A stretch of 64,000 nucleotides of DNA, from contig JAUNDG010000010.1 in the NCBI GenBank assembly GCA_030526195.1, forward strand, positions 1 through 64,000, written 5' to 3'. The DNA is from Lachnospiraceae bacterium. GTDB lineage: Bacteria > Bacillota > Clostridia > Lachnospirales > Lachnospiraceae. A program made the position numbers and the translations under genes. Shown here in pieces: positions 17,123 through 25,800 of this stretch (positions are counted from its first letter, which is position 1; every line of letters begins with the position of its first letter). The notes under the pieces were generated by a model. That model saw only the letters and a list, made by a program, of their open reading frames with translations, made no database searches and was not told the origin of the DNA.

Positions 17123-18097
17123 ATGAGCGATTACAGAGAATTATCCTGCCGCATCGATGCCTCGACGGCGGGGCTCACCATCCGCCAGGTCATCAAGAAA
17201 ACCTTCGGCCTGGTGGACCACGATATCAGCCGGGCCAAGTACCGAAAGGACGGCATCCGCTTAAACGGCACCCGGGTCTTTGTCTCTACCGTCACATCGG
17301 AAGGAGACGAGCTGGTGATCCGCATTGAGGATGAACCCGCCGGCCGGACCGTGCCACGGAACGGCCCCCTTCAGATTCTTTACGAGGATGAGGACCTGCT
17401 GGCCCTCAACAAGCCCGCGGGCATCGTGGTGCATCCCTCCCACGGCCATTACGCCGATTCCCTGGGGAATTACGTGGCCGGCTATTACGAACGCTGTGGC
17501 CGTCATCACGACAGCCGCACCATCGGCCGCCTCGATATGGAAACCTCCGGGGTCATTTTATACGGCAAGACCCGCAGCTCCGTGAGCCTGATGATGAAGG
17601 AGGCGGAAATGGGTCGGTCCGAGAAAACGTATCTGGCGCTGGCGGAGGGCATTTTCGAACATGAGACTTACGATTTCGACGGCCCCATCGGCCGGGTGGA
17701 CGGGGAGAAGCTTCTCCGCATGGTCCGCCCCGACGGTGACCGGGCCCTGACCCATGTGCGGGTGCTGAAGCAGTACGCCGATTATGCCCTGGTGCGGGTC
17801 AACATCGAAACCGGTCGCACCCATCAGATCCGGGTGCATTTATCAAACGCCGGCCACCCGCTGCTGGGAGATACCCTCTACGGCAACACCACGCGGATGG
17901 ACCGGGCGGCGCTCCATTGCTGGGAGAGCCGTTTTGAACAGCTTTATACCGGTGTCCCGGTGACGATCCGGGCCTCCCTGCCGGCGGATATGGCCGCCTT
18001 TATCGACGAAGACACCATGGCCCTTCTGGGACCCTTTACCCCGGAACGGTCGGAGGGACAATATGAAGAAAGAGACGCTGTGTCAGCATCTGAGTGA
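17123..18097 (+). CDS. RluA-family pseudouridine synthase
   Basis: 324 residues. An S4-like N-terminal segment (~1-75) precedes the catalytic domain. GRLDMETSGVILYGKT (~residue 135) holds the catalytic Asp, and NIETGRTHQIRVHL and GHPLLGDTLYG are the other RluA family hallmarks. It converts uridine to pseudouridine in rRNA or tRNA; the target site cannot be assigned. Start ATG 17123 is 7 bp after the AICAR transformylase stop, and its 3' end overlaps the M20 peptidase start by 35 bp, so the three genes are probably one operon. Confidence 0.92.
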   Translation: MSDYRELSCRIDASTAGLTIRQVIKKTFGLVDHDISRAKYRKDGIRLNGTRVFVSTVTSEGDELVIRIEDEPAGRTVPRNGPLQILYEDEDLLALNKPAGIVVHPSHGHYADSLGNYVAGYYERCGRHHDSRTIGRLDMETSGVILYGKTRSSVSLMMKEAEMGRSEKTYLALAEGIFEHETYDFDGPIGRVDGEKLLRMVRPDGDRALTHVRVLKQYADYALVRVNIETGRTHQIRVHLSNAGHPLLGDTLYGNTTRMDRAALHCWESRFEQLYTGVPVTIRASLPADMAAFIDEDTMALLGPFTPERSEGQYEERDAVSASE

Positions 18098-19376
18098 GAT
18101 CATTCAATTTGAGACTGTGACCTACTTTGACCGCTCCCTGGAGGATCAGAGTATCTTTGAGGCGCTCATCGCCTACCTCAAAAAGACCTATCCGTTGGTC
18201 CACGAGAAGACGACCCTCACCCGCATCGGGCAGCGGGGCCTCCTTTACACCCTGCCCGGTGGCAGCCGCTCCTGCGTGCTGATGGCCCACTACGATGTGG
18301 TGCCCGCCGTGCGGGAGGATTGGTCCGATGAACCATTTTCGGGCCGCATCGGTGACGGCATGGTCTTTGGTCGGGGGACTCTCGACACCAAGAGCTCCTT
18401 CTGCTGCATTTTCGAAGCGCTGGAAGAGCATCTGGCTCAGGGCAAAACCTTTGAGCACACCCTCTACCTGGCATTTTCGGGGGAGGAGGAGATCGAAGGC
18501 CCGGCAGCGGAAGAGATCATGCAGTACCTCAAGGACAAGGGGGTCCGCCCCGAATTCGTGCTGGACGAGGGCGGTGCCATTTTCGAAAATGGGATTCCCG
18601 GCGTCAACAAGGCTGCGGCGATGGTCGGGGTTGCGGAGAAGGGTGTTGTCAACATGAAAATGACGGTCAAGGGCCGTCAGGGGCATGCCTCTGTGCCGCC
18701 GAAGCATACCGCCGCGGGGAAACTGGCCGCCGCCTGTGCGGCGCTTGAAAAGCATCCCTTCGGGCCACGGCTCACGGATGCCAATGTGATGATGTTTCAG
18801 GCCGTCGGCCGCCAGCGGGGCGGGCTTATCGGCTTTTTGTTCCGTCATGTGAACCTCTATCGCCTGCCGGTGGCGCTGCTGGCGTCTTACCTTGGCGGCA
18901 CCTTTAATGCCATGGTGCGGACCACGGCGGCGGTGACCATGCTGCAGGGCTCCGAGTCCTACAACATTCTGCCCAAAGAGGCGGAGGCCGGCATCAATCT
19001 GCGGCTTCTGCGGGGCGACACCATTGAATCCGCCACTGCCCGTATGGCCAGGATCACAGCCCGCTGGGGCGCAGAATTTACCTATGTGTCCGGCAGCAAT
19101 CCCTCCCCGGTATCCCGGGCGGACGGGGAGCCCTGGACCCATCTTGAAAAGACGGTGGCCACGGTCTGGCCCGGCACCATCACTGTGCCTTACACCATGA
19201 ACGGCGGCACGGACTCCCGTGTGTGGCACGAGATCTGCGACCGGGTGTACAAATTCACCCCCATGGTCATGACCCGGGAGGAAACTGCCACGGCCCACGG
19301 CATCGATGAGAAGATCCGGATTGAAGCCCTCGAGGAAATGGGCCGGTTCTTCCTGACCTTCCTGGCCGGACTTTGA
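18063..19376 (+). CDS. M20 family metallopeptidase (carboxypeptidase/aminoacylase type)
   Basis: 437 residues. M20 motifs: LMAHYDVVPA (~80-90; metal His and catalytic Asp), FGRGTLDTKSS (bridging Asp), FSGEEEIEGPAAEEI (catalytic Glu pair), then a dimerisation domain around KMTVKGRQGHASVPP and a final metal His near TAHGIDEKI. The pattern fits the carboxypeptidase S-like subgroup, which hydrolyses small peptides or N-acyl amino acids. It is cytoplasmic, with no signal peptide. The start, ATG 18063, lies inside rluA with CGGAGGGACAAT upstream, so translation is likely coupled. The sequence includes FENG encoded by a perfect CATTTTCGAAAATG palindrome (18578-18591). Confidence 0.9.
   Translation: MKKETLCQHLSEIIQFETVTYFDRSLEDQSIFEALIAYLKKTYPLVHEKTTLTRIGQRGLLYTLPGGSRSCVLMAHYDVVPAVREDWSDEPFSGRIGDGMVFGRGTLDTKSSFCCIFEALEEHLAQGKTFEHTLYLAFSGEEEIEGPAAEEIMQYLKDKGVRPEFVLDEGGAIFENGIPGVNKAAAMVGVAEKGVVNMKMTVKGRQGHASVPPKHTAAGKLAAACAALEKHPFGPRLTDANVMMFQAVGRQRGGLIGFLFRHVNLYRLPVALLASYLGGTFNAMVRTTAAVTMLQGSESYNILPKEAEAGINLRLLRGDTIESATARMARITARWGAEFTYVSGSNPSPVSRADGEPWTHLEKTVATVWPGTITVPYTMNGGTDSRVWHEICDRVYKFTPMVMTREETATAHGIDEKIRIEALEEMGRFFLTFLAGL
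18578..18591. repeat. Perfect CATTTTCGAAAATG palindrome inside a gene
   Basis: One of three exact 14-bp copies in the window (also 6178-6191 and 13109-13122). This one lies in the M20 peptidase and encodes part of IFENG; the one at 13109 lies in apbE. Confidence 0.8.
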
Positions 19377-19413
19377 TATTTCCGGCAACACAGACGGTTT
19401 TTCGCAAACACAC

Positions 19414-19430
19414 GCACGGCCCGGCCGTGC
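19414..19430 (+). terminator. GC hairpin between the M20 peptidase and amidase genes
   Basis: GCACGGC, CCG loop, GCCGTGC. Only a short T-stretch follows, so it may be a weak terminator or an mRNA-stabilising stem. Confidence 0.35.
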
Positions 19431-19457
19431 AGTTTCGAGATAAGGAGCCTCATTTTT

Positions 19458-21929
19458 ATGAAAAAATGGTTATCGACAATCCTGACAGCTTCCCTGATGC
19501 TGGGGCTTTTGAGTGTCCCGGCACTGGCCGAGCCTCTGGATCCTTCCTTAGAAAATGGCGCACCTTCAGGCGCTTCGGTTGTGACGGTCGACGGTGAGTC
19601 CGCCGGCGCTGAGATGCCCGGTGATGGCCTGGCCGGAACAGGTGCGGAGACACCCGATGTTTCGACCGGCACCGGTTCTGAGATACCCGGCGGTACTTTG
19701 ACCGGCACCGGCACACTTGAGGGCGACAACAACACTGCCGAAGACAGCGCCCTCGAGGATCTTGAGGATCTGGCGGAGGGCTCCGGTGGTCTTATCACAG
19801 ACATCACCCTGGAGGACCTGGACGAAGCTATTTCCGGCGGGCTCCTTGGTGAAGAGGAAGAGCTGTTGGAGGCTGACGATGCGGCACTTCTCACGGAAGA
19901 AGAGGCATTTCAGACAACAAGTCGAAGCCTTGAGGAATTGCTTGAGGCCTATCCGGATGCGCAGGTGCCGGCGGGCATTTACAACATCAGCACAGCCGTG
20001 CCTTCTTTTAATATCTGGGGCATTCCCGGTGGCGGCACCGCTGATCTTGCCGTGAAAATGGAACGCTACAACGGCAGCATGAGCCAGAAGTTTGTCATCA
20101 CCCCCAAGGGGAACGGCCGCTACAGCATTGTGAATTATGCTTCCGGCCGGTCACTGGATATCGCCAATCAGGCGGAGACAGCGGGGGTGACGGTGAAGCA
20201 GCACCGCCGCAACCAGACAGCGGCTCAGGAGTTTTATCTCCGTGTGAGCGGGGACAGCATCATCTGCCTCACTTCTTATGTCCCGTTATGCATCGCGCCG
20301 GACCCCCTGGCCTACGGTCAGGAAGTGAAAACCCAGGCCGTTCGGGAAAATGAAAATGGCCTTGATGAGGCTCAGATGATCTCGCTCATTATCGCCGGGG
20401 CTGAGTCCCTCAAGGGCGGCAGCTACATGCTTCACGCCGCCGATGATGAGGGCTACGTGGTGACAGTGGCCGGGGCTTCCAAGGATACGAAGGCCGCGGT
20501 CCGTCTTGAGGGCACCGTCAGCGGCGCTCATCAGAAATTTGTGGTGTACGATGTGATCGGCGGCACCATGCTGGCCGCCACTTCATCCCATCTGGCGCTG
20601 GATGTGGCCGGCGGCACCATGGCCGAGGGCACAAAGCTTCAGCAGTACACTCCCAACAACACACCGGCTCAGAAATGGCAGGTCGTGGCCAATGACGACG
20701 GCACCTACAGCCTCCGGTCGGTGAAGGACAATCGCTACTATCTGACACGGCAAAACCGTCAGACAGGTGCAGCCTCCGATCTTTGCATTGCCGGTAAGCT
20801 CTCCGGCGAAGCGGAGCGTTATCAGAAATTCAGCTTTGAGCGGCTGGATGCGGATCGGACACTGCCGGATGGTGTGTTCACCATCTCAGCCGCGGCCAAT
20901 GAAAGCCTGGTGCTTGACGTGGACAGTGCTTCCCGTGAAAATCGGGCCAATGTGCGGATCCACAAGAGCAACAACAGCAACGCTCAGAAATTCCGCCTGG
21001 CCTACCAGGGGAACGGCTATTACACCGTCGCCAATGTGAATTCAGAAAAGGTGCTGGATGTGGCCGGCGGGTCATCTGCCAACCGCACCAACATTCAGCA
21101 GTATAAGCCCAACGGCTCCGCGGCTCAGAAATGGCGCTTTGTCAAGGACGGCAGTCGTTACCGCATCGAGTCCGGTCTCGGGAAAATGATGGATGTGGCG
21201 GACGGTCGGATCGCCAATAACAGCAATCTTCAGATTTACAAAAATAACGGCTCTGAGGCTCAGGCCTTCACCCTGGCGCCCACCAAGCCTCTGCCGGTGA
21301 AGAGAAAACTGGTGGCCATCGACGCCGGTCATCAGGCCCATGCCAACAGCGGCAAGGAGCCCAACGGTCCCGGCTCATCGGTGATGAAGCAGAAGGTCAC
21401 CTCCGGTACCTACGGAAAATGGTCCGGTCTCAACGAATATGTCCTGAATCTGCAGGTGTCACTGCAGCTGCAGGCAGAGCTGCAAAGACGGGGCTACGAT
21501 GTTTATATGGTGCGCAGCACCCATAACGTGGATCTGAGTAACGCCCAGCGCGCCCAGATGGCCACCGCCGCAGGAGCGGATATCTTCATCCGTATCCATG
21601 CCAACAGCTCAAGCAACTCCAGTGTCCGGGGTGTCATGATGTATCAGCCCTCCGGCAGTAACCGCTACTTAAGCCAGTCCGTCATCGCGGGCAGCCAGCG
21701 CCTGGCCTCACTGCTCATCCAGCATCAGTGCGCCGCCACCGGCATGCCCAACAAAGGGATCCTCACCGGCGATGACATGACCGGCATCAACTGGGCCACC
21801 ATGCCCGTCACCATTGTGGAAATGGGCTTCATGTCCAACCCCACAGACGATATCTACATGGCCTCCGCCGCCGGCCAGGCCGCCATCGTCCAAGGCCTTG
21901 CCAATGGTGTGGATGCTTACTATAAGTGA
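19458..21929 (+). CDS. Secreted N-acetylmuramoyl-L-alanine amidase with ricin-type repeats
   Basis: 823 residues. A signal peptide (MKKWLSTILTASLMLGLLSVPALA) is followed by about 130 acidic low-complexity residues. Residues ~170-610 hold at least three beta-trefoil ricin-type carbohydrate-binding modules, seen from repeated QKWxxxxxxDGxYxL and LDVAGGxxxxGTxLQxY patterns. The C-terminal ~210 residues form an Amidase_3 domain: VAIDAGHQ (Zn His), an LNEYVLNLQVSLQL segment with the Zn Glu, FIRIHANSS (Zn His) and VEMGFMSN (catalytic Glu). It should cut the amide between MurNAc and the stem peptide outside the cell, with the ricin modules guiding it to glycans. The start has AAGGAG upstream. Confidence 0.9.
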   Translation: MKKWLSTILTASLMLGLLSVPALAEPLDPSLENGAPSGASVVTVDGESAGAEMPGDGLAGTGAETPDVSTGTGSEIPGGTLTGTGTLEGDNNTAEDSALEDLEDLAEGSGGLITDITLEDLDEAISGGLLGEEEELLEADDAALLTEEEAFQTTSRSLEELLEAYPDAQVPAGIYNISTAVPSFNIWGIPGGGTADLAVKMERYNGSMSQKFVITPKGNGRYSIVNYASGRSLDIANQAETAGVTVKQHRRNQTAAQEFYLRVSGDSIICLTSYVPLCIAPDPLAYGQEVKTQAVRENENGLDEAQMISLIIAGAESLKGGSYMLHAADDEGYVVTVAGASKDTKAAVRLEGTVSGAHQKFVVYDVIGGTMLAATSSHLALDVAGGTMAEGTKLQQYTPNNTPAQKWQVVANDDGTYSLRSVKDNRYYLTRQNRQTGAASDLCIAGKLSGEAERYQKFSFERLDADRTLPDGVFTISAAANESLVLDVDSASRENRANVRIHKSNNSNAQKFRLAYQGNGYYTVANVNSEKVLDVAGGSSANRTNIQQYKPNGSAAQKWRFVKDGSRYRIESGLGKMMDVADGRIANNSNLQIYKNNGSEAQAFTLAPTKPLPVKRKLVAIDAGHQAHANSGKEPNGPGSSVMKQKVTSGTYGKWSGLNEYVLNLQVSLQLQAELQRRGYDVYMVRSTHNVDLSNAQRAQMATAAGADIFIRIHANSSSNSSVRGVMMYQPSGSNRYLSQSVIAGSQRLASLLIQHQCAATGMPNKGILTGDDMTGINWATMPVTIVEMGFMSNPTDDIYMASAAGQAAIVQGLANGVDAYYK

Positions 21930-21931
21930 TT

Positions 21932-21960
21932 CAGAAAAATCCCGGAACGGGATTTTTCTG
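21932..21960 (+). terminator. Terminator of the amidase gene
   Basis: CAGAAAAATCCCG and CGGGATTTTTCTG pair perfectly over 13 bp with a GAA loop, starting two bases after the stop codon. The T-run is inside the stem. Confidence 0.85.
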
Positions 21961-21988
21961 TCACAGCGGAACGCAGTGATGATGTGTG

Positions 21989-22040
21989 GACGACGCAGTC
22001 GTCAATTGCTTATGAGCAAGCGGCGAAGCCGGTTGCGAAT
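21989..22040 (+). ncRNA. Structured intergenic element, copy D (3' part)
   Basis: Two hairpins in a row: GACGAC/GTCGTC (21989-22003), then GCAA, CGGC, GAA loop, GCCG, TTGC (22016-22036). The second matches the GAGCAAG...GCGAAGC...TTGCGA part of the full element at 41545-41702, with compensatory stem changes. It lies between the amidase terminator and the phosphatase gene. Its class is not established; see findings. Confidence 0.45.
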
Positions 22041-22096
22041 AATGGGTAGAGCCATAAACCGCGCGGATCAAACTTTTTATCAACTAGGAGAAGAGT

Positions 22097-22681
22097 ATGA
22101 ACATCTGGGTCACCCGTCACGGTCAGACGGATCTGAACAAATCCCATCTTATGCAGGGCATCAGCGATCACCCGTTGAACGCCCGGGGCCTCGAGCAGGC
22201 CCGGGCCGTCCGGTCCCGCATCGGCGAGGTGACCTTTGATGCGGTTTATGCCAGTCCTTTAGACCGGGCCATCACCACCGCCACCATCGTGGGCAACGTG
22301 CCCCGGGAATCCATTCAGGTGGACGAGCGCATTATCGAGATGGATTTCGGCCGCTATGAGGGCCGGCCCTACACGGGCATGGGCCCGGCCATGACCCTTT
22401 ACTGGGTCCTGCCGGAGCTTTTTCCGGCCCCGAAAACGGTGGAGAGTGTCGCATCCATGAGGGCCCGCACCACCTCATTTTTGAAGGAACTGGAAGATAA
22501 GGATTACGACAATGTCCTGATCGTCTGCCACGGCGGTGTGATCCGGGGCATCTGCGGATATCTGGAGGATCGGTCCAACGGCATCAAATGGCGGCCGAAG
22601 CCCAAGAACTGTGAGGTGCGGGTTTACCGATCGGAGAACGGTCAGCACAGTTTTGTGAAAGACATTCTGGCCGACGTCTGA
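22097..22681 (+). CDS. Histidine phosphatase superfamily protein
   Basis: 194 residues, full-length phosphoglycerate mutase-like fold. WVTRHGQTDLN (residues 4-14) holds the phosphorylated His. ASPLDRAITTA carries the conserved Arg, and IVCHGGVIRGI the second catalytic His. The acid residue is in EMDFGRYEG. Members of this group are phosphatases on varied small substrates (phosphoglycerate, alpha-ribazole phosphate, sugar phosphates), and the substrate here is unknown. AGGAG precedes ATG 22097. It lies between two partial copies of a structured element (21989-22040 and 22829-22873). Confidence 0.88.
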   Translation: MNIWVTRHGQTDLNKSHLMQGISDHPLNARGLEQARAVRSRIGEVTFDAVYASPLDRAITTATIVGNVPRESIQVDERIIEMDFGRYEGRPYTGMGPAMTLYWVLPELFPAPKTVESVASMRARTTSFLKELEDKDYDNVLIVCHGGVIRGICGYLEDRSNGIKWRPKPKNCEVRVYRSENGQHSFVKDILADV

Positions 22682-22828
22682 CACGGCCACAAGACACCGG
22701 CGGACAGTTGTCGGGATCAGGCAGGCGATACAAAGGCACAGACAACGACGTAGCTGCGGCACCTTGTCCGGTGACGGGGTGATTGCTCGTGCCGCTGTCT
22801 GCCAAATCTTTGAACCATAACAATTTTG

Positions 22829-22873
22829 CCCCTGTTTCAAAGCCGCAAAGCCTTGAGCAAGGGTCACGGGGAG
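22829..22873 (+). ncRNA. Structured intergenic element, copy E (5' part)
   Basis: CCCCTGTTTCAAAG...CTTGAGCAAGGG followed by ACGGGGAG aligns with the 5' parts of copies A (41561) and B (43040). The CCC-TGTTT / GAGCA-GGG stem pairs with only one mismatch. The final GGGGAG doubles as the ribosome site of the next gene. Confidence 0.4.
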
Positions 22874-22877
22874 TCCT

Positions 22878-25800
22878 ATGAACGAACGAGCACAGAGAAT
22901 AGCTGCAAAGCTTCTTGATATGTATCCGCCCAGGGAGGGGATGGTCACCTGCCGGGGCATTGCTGCCATGTGCAGCGAAAATCTCAATCTGTTCAGTGGT
23001 ACCAGCAAAAGTGCGGATCAGTGGATGATGCTCACTTTTGATGTGCTGAAAGCACGTTACTTTCCGGACAATTTTTCCTTTGTCGGGACTGAAAATGAAA
23101 AATTAGCTGCCGAAGTCATGGCAGCTTTTATGACTGAGCATCTGGAATATGAGTTCCAGACGATGCCCTTTGACCGTTGTCGTCATTTCCAATTGCTGAC
23201 GAGAGAAGAACTGGTGAAAGACCGCCATTCAGACGAATACAAAGTCTTTATGCGCTGTCTGCAGGATCAGTACTTCCTCGTCTTTTTTCGTTTATCGGTG
23301 GAATGCACACCCTTTGACACCCTGGGCCACATCGCCGGGGTCCATCACGTGTCCATGTACATGGCCCGCCAGATCGCCAAAACCAATCTGCCCATCGATT
23401 TGAGCACCGTTTCCGCGGCAGCGATCTTGCATGATATCGGCAAATTCGGGTGCACCCGCCAGGAAGCGGGCCGGGTGCCTTACCTCCATTATTATTACAC
23501 AGCTGTCTTTGCCTCCCGGTTCCATCTGGATTACTTTGGCCACATTGCCGCCAACCATTCCACCTGGGACCTTGAGTTCGACAACCTGTCCCTGGAGAAC
23601 CTGCTGCTCATTTACGCCGATTTCCGCGTGAAGAGTACCCGGGTGGACGGGAAAGAAGTGGTGATATTCAGTTCGCTGAAGGATGCCTACGACGTCATTT
23701 TAAATAAGCTGGACAACGTGGATGACGCCAAGAAAATGCGCTACGAGAAGGTTTATCGGAAGCTCAAAACCTTCGAGGATTACCTGGTGAGCCTGGGTAT
23801 TTCCACGGACCTTGTTTCCGAACCGGGCCCGGCGGAAAGTGTGGCGGATAAGGCCTTTCTGGAGGGGCGGGCCTTGCTGCGCCGCATCGGTTTTGAGGCC
23901 ACGGAAGCCAATCTGCGTGTCATGCATGCCCTGGATGCACCGAATGCCGTCACCGCCTTGCCGGATGAAAATGATGCGCCTTTCAATCCCAGGTTTCTGC
24001 GCATTTCCCTTTCTATTATCGACAATTATTCCACCTACCTGACGGCGGCCCAGAAAAATGCCGCTGTTCGGTTCCTCTGCGAAATGCTGGCTCACCGGGA
24101 CGGTGACATCCGTCGCCAGGCCGCGGGGATCCTGGGCCGGATCATCGCGCATTTCGATGCCCCATTTACGAAGGAATTGCCCGCCCAGGCCTCGCCCATC
24201 GTGGCGGTGAATGAATGGATCCGTGTCTGGAAACGGGTGCTGGCCCGGGTGCTGACCCCCGACTACAAGACCACCTATCGCCACAGACGGTGGCTGGGCT
24301 TCACTCTGAAGACCGTACTGGCATCACTCCTTGATGAGCTGCCGGACAACCAGCGCAGCACCGCCGTTCACCATGTGGTGACCCATTATAAGGGGCGGGT
24401 GCGGGACAACCTTCACTGGTTTATCCTGATGGAAAATGCCTCCGTGATCCCCTGGGACCTGTGCACCCCGGACGATCGCCGGGTGCTGGAGACTTTCGCC
24501 CTAAAAAGTCTGGAATCCGAAGACGATGAGATTGTGGCCGCAACCCTGCGGTTCCTCACCATCTGGCGGAAATACGGCTGGCCAATGCCCGAACGTTTCA
24601 CGGAGCAGTTCCGGGAACGGCTGGCGGCGCTTCATGAGACCCGTCCAGCCATCAGGTTCCTTAAGGCTCACTTTGTCGATGTCGAAAATGGGTCTGCCTC
24701 AGACGAAGCGATCCTGGCACTCATCGGTCAGACGGATATCAGCGCCATTGTCACAGATAATCAGATGTCGGACACCCCCTGGATCTTCAAACTGGTGCAC
24801 ATCGATATGCTGAACCGGGGTTTTGAAGCGGGCCTTTATCACGATGCCTTTAAGTATGCCGTGCATCTGGTGCATTTGCTGCAGGTTGAGGATCGCATCG
24901 TTATCCGCCACAAGGCCGGGAGCAGTCTGGTGGCCCTGATGGGGGCTATGGGCGAACCGGAGCGCTACGAGATCGCTTTGGAAATGATCAAAGGCCTCGA
25001 AAATGGCGCTGATTCCTCCGTGGCTTATATGCCCAATTATCTGGGTGGCATCTTTGTGTACCTGTCCTACGAAAACCGGAAGGAGCTGCTGCGGCGCTGC
25101 GCCATTTTGTTGGACAGCCCCATGCCCCGGATCGTCTGCAGTATCCTGCGCACCGTGGGTGTTATGCTGGATGTGGTGCTACGCTTCGGCCATGATATTC
25201 AAAAAGAGGAGATTCAACAGCTGGAGGGGCTTCTTTATAAGGGCATGGCGGATTACCGGGAGGAGATCCGCTGCGAAGCCTTTTATGAGACGGCCCATGA
25301 CATTTTCTATAACACGAACCTGACAGATGAGCAGAAGCTGCCGCTTTTCTGCGATATGTATAAGAAGATTTACCACTATCTGTCGGATGAAGAGGACCGG
25401 ACTGAGAACAGCCGGTTCCATTTCCTGGAATACACCAAGGCGGCGCTGTGGAAGTTTATGTACCGCCTTTTTACGGACCGCTTCGAGGAAACGGCCCGGA
25501 TGCTGCCGGTTAATAACCGGGTGGTCTTTTATCCCGGCACCTTTGACCCATTCACGGTGAGCCATAAGGCCATCGTGGAGCTCATCCGCGAACGGGGCTG
25601 CGAGGTCTACATCGGTGTGGATGAATTTTCCTGGTCAAAGAATGCCCAGCCTAATCGGATCCGCCGCCGCATTATCAGCATGTCAACGGCGGCTATGCCC
25701 GGGGTATATCTTTTCCCGGAAAGCATCTCTGTGAACATCGCCAATCCGCTGGACATCAAGCGCTTAAAGAGCGTGTTTGCCGGTAAGAATCTGGCCATCA

